Shown: positions 1 to 4,775 of the stretch, piece by piece
Layout: each line of letters begins with the position of its first letter
How positions within the stretch are numbered: position 1 is the stretch's first letter
From: JAFLCA01 sp041907145
GTDB taxonomy: Bacteria; Bdellovibrionota_C; UBA2361; JAFLCA01
Length of the DNA stretch: 6,844 bases
Direction: 5' to 3'
NCBI GenBank assembly: GCA_041907145.1
Contig: JAYRHW010000020.1
Location: 1 to 6,844, forward strand
Notes under the pieces: generated by a model
Told to the model about the DNA's origin: nothing
The model's input: the letters and a program-made list of their open reading frames with translations, nothing else
The model's database searches: none
Made by a program: the position numbers and the translations under genes

Positions 1-401
1 AGTGCCAAGGCTGCGGCTTTCGCTTTACGACCTTTGAACGTGTCGAGTTGTCGCTGCCGATGGTGGTGAAGAAGGACGGACGCCGCGAGCCTTTCGAACG
101 CGCGAAGGTGAAGGCCGGCATCATCCGTGCTTGCGAGAAGCGACCAGTCAGCATGGAGGATATCGAGCGCACTGTCGATAATATCGAACTTAGGGTGTCT
201 GAGGGGTGCGCAAAGGAAGTTCCAAGTATTCAAATCGGGGACTTTATCATGGAAGCTCTCAAGGGCCTGGATAAGATCGCCTACGTCCGATTCGCGTCTG
301 TATACCGAGAGTTCTCGGATGTGAACCAATTCGTCGATACGTTGCAGAGTTTGGAATCGGCTGGGAAGAAATCCAGAGCGCGCGCCGCAAATTCTGATTA
401 G
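1..401 (+). CDS. nrdR: Transcriptional repressor NrdR, 5'-truncated by window edge
   Basis: NrdR represses ribonucleotide reductase genes by binding NrdR boxes and sensing ATP/dATP through its ATP-cone. The reading frame runs from base 3 without a start, giving 132 residues; family members are about 150-160 residues, so about 30 N-terminal residues (first zinc-knuckle cysteine pair and start) lie outside the window. The visible part opens with the second zinc pair, CQGC, followed by FRFTTFERVEL, the end of the zinc ribbon. The ATP-cone follows, with VVKKDGRREPFERAKV and the very conserved LDKIAYVRFASVYREF toward the end. The C-terminal tail is basic and variable (KKSRARAANSD). The stop TAG at 399-401 is followed at once by a second TAG, and then by the ATG of ribBA at 405, suggesting one transcript and stop-restart coupling. 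A TTG at 48 opens a shorter frame but lies inside the zinc ribbon and is not the start. Identification is very secure. Confidence 0.96.
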   Translation, partial: CQGCGFRFTTFERVELSLPMVVKKDGRREPFERAKVKAGIIRACEKRPVSMEDIERTVDNIELRVSEGCAKEVPSIQIGDFIMEALKGLDKIAYVRFASVYREFSDVNQFVDTLQSLESAGKKSRARAANSD

Positions 402-404
402 TAG

Positions 405-1664
405 ATGGGTACCAAGCCCCTAGCATCGTGGAGTTCTAGCGCCGTGCAGCCGCCAGGAAGAATTCAACTTCACCCATTCTCAGAAGTCATCGAGGCCTTT
501 AGGAGAGGCGAACCGGTTATTCTTGTCGATGATGAGAAGCGTGAGAATGAAGGGGATATCGCCATCGCTACCGAGGCGCTGACGATTGATCATATGAACC
601 TAATGCTGGCCCATGCCCGAGGACTGGTATGCGTCAGTATCTCGGCCGAGTTGGCCGCGCAGCTGCAGTTACCGCTTCAGACCATCAATAATAATTCCCC
701 TTTCAACACTCCGTTTGCCATTAGCGTTGATCACCGCACTGTGGCTCATCAGGGAGTGACAGCGGCCAGCCGCTTGCTAACCATGCAGAAACTTCTAGAT
801 CCGCGTTCCCAGCCTGAGGATTTCGTGAGTCCAGGGCACGTATTCCCTTTGATTGCTAATCCAGCCGGAGTTATCGGCCGCCAGGGACAAACGGAAGGGT
901 CCTTTGATTTGGCCAGAATTGCGGGCTTTAAACCTTCAGGTGTCATCTGTGAGATATTAAATGCTGATGGCAGCATGGCACGCGGATCGCAGCTTAATGA
1001 ATTTGCAGGTGCCCATAAACTGAAGATTGGCTCTGTTGAGCAAATCACCAGATACCGTATTCGAGAGGAAGTTCTTATTCGAGCAGTGGGGGAAGCCGAG
1101 CTTCAGACAGATTTTGGCTCCTGCCGGACTTTCGTATTCCAAGATGATGCCGCCGGAAAAGAGCATTTAGTCTTGGTGTTCGGGGATCCCAGGCAGCTGC
1201 GCTCTGAGGCAGGTGCGCTCGTGCGCATTCACTCTGAGTGTTTGACTGGAGATGTTTTTGGCAGCCGGCGCTGCGACTGCGGAGAGCAATTGCATGAGGC
1301 GATGCGGCAGATCGTCGAGCAGGGCGGTGGGATGATTTTGTACTTGCGCCAAGAGGGGCGAGGAATCGGCTTGACCAATAAATTGAGGGCATACTCCCTG
1401 CAGGATCAGGGGCATGACACCGTGGAAGCGAACCTTAGGCTTGGATTTCCTGCCGACATGCGAGACTTTGCGGTAGCAGCCAAGATTCTCGATTCATTCG
1501 AGGTGCACTCTGTGCGGTTGCTCACCAATAACCCAGAAAAGCTGTCTACTCTTGAGCAGCTTGGCATCGATATCGTTGAAAGGGTTCCGCTGATTGTTAG
1601 TCCTGATGAGCATTCCAGGGCCTATCTGGACACCAAACGCAGTAAGCTTGGGCATCTTTTATAG
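405..1664 (+). CDS. ribBA: Bifunctional RibBA: DHBP synthase domain (degenerate active site) fused to GTP cyclohydrolase II
   Basis: Cytoplasmic riboflavin biosynthesis enzyme. RibB converts ribulose 5-phosphate to 3,4-dihydroxy-2-butanone 4-phosphate plus formate; RibA opens GTP to the diaminopyrimidine precursor. The 419 residues match the usual RibBA length plus a ~20-residue N-terminal extension. RibB spans about 24-218: DDEKRENEGD at 42-51 holds the metal/acid residues Arg46, Glu47, Glu49 and Asp51; PGHVFPL holds His145; Glu183 is kept. The second metal-binding His (E. coli RibB His153) aligns without gaps to Gln162. RibA spans about 223-419 and looks fully intact: zinc ligands Cys279, Cys290 and Cys292, RQEGRGIGL at 315-323, Tyr330, Asp351, Arg353 and the TNNPEK segment. 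The RibA half may therefore be the working half. ATG 405 lies 3 nt after the nrdR stop and has no clear Shine-Dalgarno sequence, so translation is probably coupled to nrdR. GTG 444, with GGAG about 10 nt upstream, is an alternative start that would remove only the extension. The family call is firm; RibB activity is doubtful. Confidence 0.95.
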   Translation: MGTKPLASWSSSAVQPPGRIQLHPFSEVIEAFRRGEPVILVDDEKRENEGDIAIATEALTIDHMNLMLAHARGLVCVSISAELAAQLQLPLQTINNNSPFNTPFAISVDHRTVAHQGVTAASRLLTMQKLLDPRSQPEDFVSPGHVFPLIANPAGVIGRQGQTEGSFDLARIAGFKPSGVICEILNADGSMARGSQLNEFAGAHKLKIGSVEQITRYRIREEVLIRAVGEAELQTDFGSCRTFVFQDDAAGKEHLVLVFGDPRQLRSEAGALVRIHSECLTGDVFGSRRCDCGEQLHEAMRQIVEQGGGMILYLRQEGRGIGLTNKLRAYSLQDQGHDTVEANLRLGFPADMRDFAVAAKILDSFEVHSVRLLTNNPEKLSTLEQLGIDIVERVPLIVSPDEHSRAYLDTKRSKLGHLL

Positions 1665-1686
1665 GCCCTAGTTGGTGCAACTGGCC
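1664..1686 (+). other. Imperfect hairpin straddling the ribBA stop codon
   Basis: GGCC (1664-1667), a 2-nt bulge CT, then AGTTG (1670-1674), loop GTG, CAACT (1678-1682) and GGCC (1683-1686) form a 9-bp stem with one bulge. A second small GCCC/GGGC stem can form at 1684-1697, competing for part of it. No T-run follows, so this is not a convincing intrinsic terminator. It could slow 3' decay, pause polymerase, or mean nothing. I see the pairing directly; any role is inference. Confidence 0.35.
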
Positions 1687-1775
1687 CGCCTGTGGGCAGT
1701 CTAGCTAATCCCCTACAACCATTGAACTTAAGTCCAAGCCCCCGGCACACATAGTGCCCGCCACGAGCTTATAAA

Positions 1776-1792
1776 ATCCTTCGGCTAAGGAT
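1776..1792 (+). other. Short perfect hairpin upstream of the candidate ribH promoter
   Basis: ATCCTT (1776-1781) pairs perfectly with AAGGAT (1787-1792) around the 5-nt loop CGGCT. The downstream sequence GTCCTTGTTGAT is only mildly T-rich, so a terminator role for the nrdR-ribBA transcript is possible but weak. It sits just before the AT-rich promoter-like segment, which would make sense as a boundary between two transcription units. Confidence 0.25.
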
Positions 1793-1796
1793 GTCC

Positions 1797-1826
1797 TTGT
1801 TGATAGGATACTGTAATTATTATAAG
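1797..1826 (+). promoter_or_regulatory. Candidate sigma70-type promoter for ribH-nusB
   Basis: A -35-like TTGTTG (1797-1802) lies 18 nt before a -10-like TATAAG (1821-1826); alternatively TTGATA (1800-1805) lies 15 nt before the same -10. This is the most AT-rich stretch between ribBA and ribH. It would give a transcript starting near 1833 with a leader of about 150 nt. Such matches occur by chance, so this rests mainly on position in the only long gap of the cluster. Confidence 0.3.
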
Positions 1827-1899
1827 TTCTTGGTTAGAAATCCGCGAGAATACGTACTGGCGCATCGGACCAACCCAAGTCGATGCAGGAGCCTGTATA

Positions 1900-1912
1900 G
1901 GTCACACTGACC
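1900..1912 (+). other. Small hairpin in the putative ribH leader
   Basis: GGTCA (1900-1904) and TGACC (1908-1912) are perfect complements around loop CAC. As DNA this is also a 5-3-5 inverted repeat of the kind a dimeric regulator could bind. At five base pairs it may be chance; it lies about 75 nt before the ribH start, inside the leader if the proposed promoter is real. Confidence 0.2.
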
Positions 1913-1973
1913 AAGCCTAGCGGAATAACTAATTTGTCGGGAAGTTTTCGGCCTAGGCATTCGATCGTTGAGT

Positions 1974-1979
1974 GGGGAG
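1974..1979 (+). promoter_or_regulatory. Shine-Dalgarno sequence that fixes the ribH start at GTG 1986
   Basis: GGGGAG lies 6 nt before GTG 1986. The other in-frame candidates fit less well: TTG 1968 lies upstream of this site, TTG 1980 abuts it with no spacer, and ATG 2010 would cut off the family N-terminus (HVIEGQ), with its own GGA only 3 nt away. Confidence 0.6.
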
Positions 1980-1985
1980 TTGCTA

Positions 1986-2465
1986 GTGGTACACGTCATT
2001 GAAGGACAAATGAGCGCCGCCGGGATGCGGTTCGCAATCGTTGCTCCTCGCTTCAATGCATTCATCGTGGAACAGCTCGTTTCCGGTGCCATCGATGCTA
2101 TTACTCGCCACGGCGGAAGCAAGAACGATCTTACTATCGTCCATATCCCAGGAAGTTTCGAAATTGGACTCACCTGCAAGAAGCTGGCGGAGTCCGGACA
2201 ATTTGATGCAATTGTTGCGCTCGGCGCGGTTATTCGCGGCGCCACTACCCACTACGACCTCGTATGTTCCGAGGCTGCCGGCGGAGTTGCGCAAGCGTCA
2301 CTAGCGACAGGAATTCCCGTATCCTTTGGTGTTTTAACGACTGATTCGATTGAGCAAGCGATCGAGCGCTCGGGCACCAAGGCGGGAAACAAGGGAGCTG
2401 ACGCTGCATTGGCAGCCATAGAAATGGTCCAGGTGCTTCGTCAGATTGACAAGGGGGTCAGATGA
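1986..2465 (+). CDS. ribH: 6,7-dimethyl-8-ribityllumazine synthase (RibH, riboflavin synthase beta subunit)
   Basis: Condenses DHBP (the RibB product) with 5-amino-6-ribitylamino-uracil to form the lumazine precursor of riboflavin; family members assemble into pentamers or 60-subunit capsids in the cytoplasm. With start GTG 1986 the protein has 159 residues, close to the ~155 usual for the family, and begins VHVIEGQ like other lumazine synthases. All substrate-site elements are present: RFN at 22-24, PGSFEI at 55-60, RGATTHYD at 84-91 with the catalytic His89, the SFGVLTTD strand at 113-120, and Arg128 in IERSGTKAGNKG. These align with B. subtilis RibH with an offset of one. A longer form from TTG 1968 would add six residues with no family support. 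The stop overlaps the nusB start as ATGA. It follows ribBA after a 320-nt gap, so it may have its own promoter. No odd residue was noticed. Confidence 0.95.
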   Translation: MVHVIEGQMSAAGMRFAIVAPRFNAFIVEQLVSGAIDAITRHGGSKNDLTIVHIPGSFEIGLTCKKLAESGQFDAIVALGAVIRGATTHYDLVCSEAAGGVAQASLATGIPVSFGVLTTDSIEQAIERSGTKAGNKGADAALAAIEMVQVLRQIDKGVR

Positions 2466-2962
2466 AATCACGACGCAAGGCGCGTGAGGCCGCTTTACAG
2501 GCCTTATACCAGTGCGACACGCTCGGAGAATGGACTTCGGAGTGCGTGGACTTATACTTCAACACCTTCAAGCCTGAAACCGGGGGAGTTCCAGCCACGG
2601 TCGAGCTTGCGCCGAACGACAATGTGACGTTTAGCAAGACCCTGATTCATGGTGTGCTCGAAATGCTGCATTTCGTGGATGCTCAGATATCTGCGGCATC
2701 GACTAATTGGAGCATTAATCGCATGTGCCGTGTCGATCGCAATATCCTGCGTTTGGCCGTTTATGAAATTGCTTTCCTTGATGATATTCCTGTAAGCGTC
2801 AGCATCAATGAAGCTATTGAGATCGCCAAGTCGTACGGCACCGTCGATTCGCCGATGTTCATAAATGGCGTGCTCGACAATGTGGCCGGAAATATAAAAG
2901 CTCATCCGGAGCTTGTCGCTGGCGTACTCAATTCTTCAAAGAAGATCGCTGTCAACGAGTAA
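2462..2962 (+). CDS. nusB: Transcription antitermination factor NusB
   Basis: NusB binds boxA RNA with NusE (ribosomal protein S10) and helps form antitermination complexes on rRNA operons. The N-terminal helix has the family signature SRRKAREAALQALYQCD (3-19). The C-terminal half has CRVDRNILRLAVYEI (89-103), then IPVSVSINEAIEIAKSYG (109-126) and FINGVLDNV (133-141), all diagnostic of the NusB helical fold. At 166 residues it is longer than the usual 130-145; the excess is a Pro/Gly-containing loop at about 36-56 and a tail of about 20 residues after the last family helix. The start ATG overlaps the ribH stop by 4 nt, with GGGGG four nt upstream, so translation is coupled to ribH; ribH-nusB is a classical pair. 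The stop at 2960-2962 lies 7 nt from the stop of the convergent minus-strand gene, with no recognisable terminator hairpin between them. Confidence 0.94.
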   Translation: MKSRRKAREAALQALYQCDTLGEWTSECVDLYFNTFKPETGGVPATVELAPNDNVTFSKTLIHGVLEMLHFVDAQISAASTNWSINRMCRVDRNILRLAVYEIAFLDDIPVSVSINEAIEIAKSYGTVDSPMFINGVLDNVAGNIKAHPELVAGVLNSSKKIAVNE

Positions 2963-2969
2963 ACTTTCC

Positions 2970-4775
2970 TTACGTCGGATCGTCGCTGGGCGGCACAGGA
3001 GTATCGCCCTCGATGCCGAGTCGTAGCTCGGATACAGACCAATCTAGATTACCCACTTTCCCGGTCTGCTCGAGCAGCAGGCAGTGCACCTCAACACTAC
3101 GGGGAAAGAATGCCTGGACTCGAGTCTGTGCCGTGTAATAGGGGACTCCAGCTGGGGTAAATGCCACGGCGCCATCCCAGGGCTGGTAATGAATGAGCTC
3201 CGAGGCTAGGTTGTGGAGCTGCACAATGTCCACACTGCCGGAAGGGCAATCTGACAGTGTTGATATTCGCAGAGCTCGTGGAAAATCGGATTTATACGCT
3301 CCACCGGCTAGCTCAATGCCGGATAGTTTTTGCGCAGTTGTGAACTTGAGGTACAACCATTCAGTTCCGTCCTGAAGCGCACGCCCGGGGGACCAGCGCG
3401 TGTTGCGATTCAAATCAAACATAAGCCCCACCTCGTTGCCAGGCTTATTGTGCGAGGCCACGACCTCAACCGGGAACGCGTTACTTGGTGCAAAGTTTGT
3501 CCGCTCGATGCGCGAGCGTTCTCGTAAAATCCAGGGCCCCAAGGTATGGAGTACTGGTAGCGATGGCGAGACCGCAAATTGTTGCTCGTCAGCTGTATAG
3601 AGCGAGAAATCGAAATGGAGCCGAGGCATTTGAGGGGCTAATACCGCCGAGGGGAGAATGGCCAGGCAGAAAAACATAGCCCCCGGCACCAGCGCAGCAC
3701 GCGAGCAGGCTGCAGCGATTCCTATGCACACGATCGCCAGCACTAATGCCGCCTCTGAGGCGGGATACGCCGCTGCTCCGGGGACTAAGCGGGAAAGCGC
3801 CGCTAACGGTGCGATAGCGGAGAGATTGGGGGGTAAGAATAGGTCTATACAGCTTAAGGCAGTGAGTCCGAACGCTGCTTGACTGGCTATTTGTCCTGCT
3901 CGATTTCCGTATAGCCGTGCTGCCCGTAACAAGTAGAGTGCGAGAAGCCCCAGAGCAATGGAGATGGGACCTGAGTATTCCCGCACGGCATCTCGGTCAA
4001 TGTAGGGGATGCGCGAGCTTGGTCCGATCAACGGATGAAGTTTCTCCCCGACATCATCGTCGCGTACGACATGAGCGAAGTAGGGGTACCCTTGGCTATT
4101 CATATTCGGCACCGTTTGAAAGGGCTGCGAGGCGAAGCCAAAGATAATGACTGCCGAAAGGGCGAGTGCTCCCGACAATACACTGCGTCCGCTGGGCCGA
4201 AGTTCACGGAAGAAAAACCCCGCCGCAGTGAGCGCATAAAGCCCGAACAGCGGTGCTAGTATGTTCGCACTGTGCATTAATCGAAAACTGAAGTAGCAGC
4301 TTGCGGCTATAAAAATACCGAGAGCCTCGCGTCCGTGGAGCAAGGCAATCAGGCAAAGAGTCAGCAACGGGATCCATGCGACACTGGCAAAGAGAACTGA
4401 ATCCCAGCCAAATACGCCCAAAAGGGCGGTGCTTGTCAGGACGGTCAAGACCAGGGCAGCGTGTGGTGCGCGGTGCGCCGAGAGCCTAAGCAAGAGCAGA
4501 AAGTTTCCGAGTGAAAAGACAAGCAACGCAGAAAGCGCGTATGCCACTTCTGCACGAAGGGGCAGCCAACGAGAGAGAGTAAGGAGGACGATGTCATAGC
4601 GCCAAAAGAGAAATGCATTATTCCTGAGGTTAATGAGGGGTATCCATTCCTGAGTGCTAAGGGTGGGGTTTGCTAAGGTGCGATCAGCCTGGAAAACGAG
4701 TCCGGAAGCGTCGAGTCCCAGCGCTATTCCAAGTACGACAATAGCGAGCAGTGCTAAGAGTCCTACAGCCTTCAT
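2970..4775 (-). CDS. Polytopic membrane protein with C-terminal discoidin-like (F5/8 type C) domain
   Basis: Function not known. Of 601 residues, about 1-382 are hydrophobic with roughly 12 membrane spans (for example 3-22, 76-98, 105-123, 127-146, 150-165, 169-189, 198-215, 270-288, 342-360, 362-381). A polar loop at about 216-268 contains RDDDVGEK. Residues 385-601 are soluble. Within them about 436-588 read like a galactose-binding fold of the discoidin type: DLNRNTRWSPG (454-464), WLYLKF (473-478), GIELAGG (486-492), DFPRALRIS (497-505), and the closing strands CLLLEQTG and LDWSVSELRL (565-587). Such domains usually bind sugars or surface ligands outside the membrane. ATG 4775 is preceded by GGAGG and overlaps the upstream gene by ATGA, so the two are co-translated. 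The overall look fits multi-spanning, GT-C-like or YfhO-like surface-glycan proteins, but no catalytic Asp motif is evident. The discoidin assignment is from pattern recognition, not a search. Confidence 0.85.
   Translation of the reverse strand: MKAVGLLALLAIVVLGIALGLDASGLVFQADRTLANPTLSTQEWIPLINLRNNAFLFWRYDIVLLTLSRWLPLRAEVAYALSALLVFSLGNFLLLLRLSAHRAPHAALVLTVLTSTALLGVFGWDSVLFASVAWIPLLTLCLIALLHGREALGIFIAASCYFSFRLMHSANILAPLFGLYALTAAGFFFRELRPSGRSVLSGALALSAVIIFGFASQPFQTVPNMNSQGYPYFAHVVRDDDVGEKLHPLIGPSSRIPYIDRDAVREYSGPISIALGLLALYLLRAARLYGNRAGQIASQAAFGLTALSCIDLFLPPNLSAIAPLAALSRLVPGAAAYPASEAALVLAIVCIGIAAACSRAALVPGAMFFCLAILPSAVLAPQMPRLHFDFSLYTADEQQFAVSPSLPVLHTLGPWILRERSRIERTNFAPSNAFPVEVVASHNKPGNEVGLMFDLNRNTRWSPGRALQDGTEWLYLKFTTAQKLSGIELAGGAYKSDFPRALRISTLSDCPSGSVDIVQLHNLASELIHYQPWDGAVAFTPAGVPYYTAQTRVQAFFPRSVEVHCLLLEQTGKVGNLDWSVSELRLGIEGDTPVPPSDDPT

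Larger units (their letters stand above)
1665..1985 (+). other. Non-coding region between ribBA and ribH
   Basis: About 320 nt with no plausible coding frame on either strand; the frames that cross it continue antisense into ribH and are shadows. It holds three short inverted repeats (1664-1686, 1776-1792, 1900-1912), a GCCTAGGC palindrome (1951-1958), an AT-rich stretch (about 1797-1828) that could be a promoter, and the ribH ribosome binding site (1974-1979). Flanking intergenic gaps are 0-7 nt, so this gap is exceptional and marks a likely transcriptional boundary within the cluster. The conserved core blocks of the FMN (RFN) riboswitch are not recognisable, and I see no tRNA or other known RNA. 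Confidence 0.6.

Noticed and set aside
48..401. Short NrdR starting at TTG 48
   Set aside because: It would discard the zinc ribbon, whose second half is clearly encoded in frame upstream to the window edge.
1665..1985. FMN (RFN) riboswitch upstream of ribH
   Set aside because: Only a short CCGCGAG-like fragment resembles it; the GGGTGAAATTCCC-type and later conserved blocks are missing.
1820..2245. Minus-strand open frame of 141 codons crossing the intergenic gap
   Set aside because: Mostly antisense to ribH, no family resemblance and atypical composition; a shadow of the real gene.
2951..2973. Bidirectional terminator between the convergent genes
   Set aside because: Only a 4-bp GTAA/TTAC pairing is possible; too weak to call.
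3193..4259. Series of plus-strand open frames opposite the discoidin-like membrane gene
   Set aside because: Short, mutually overlapping and antisense to a strong 601-residue gene; no motif or credible start.
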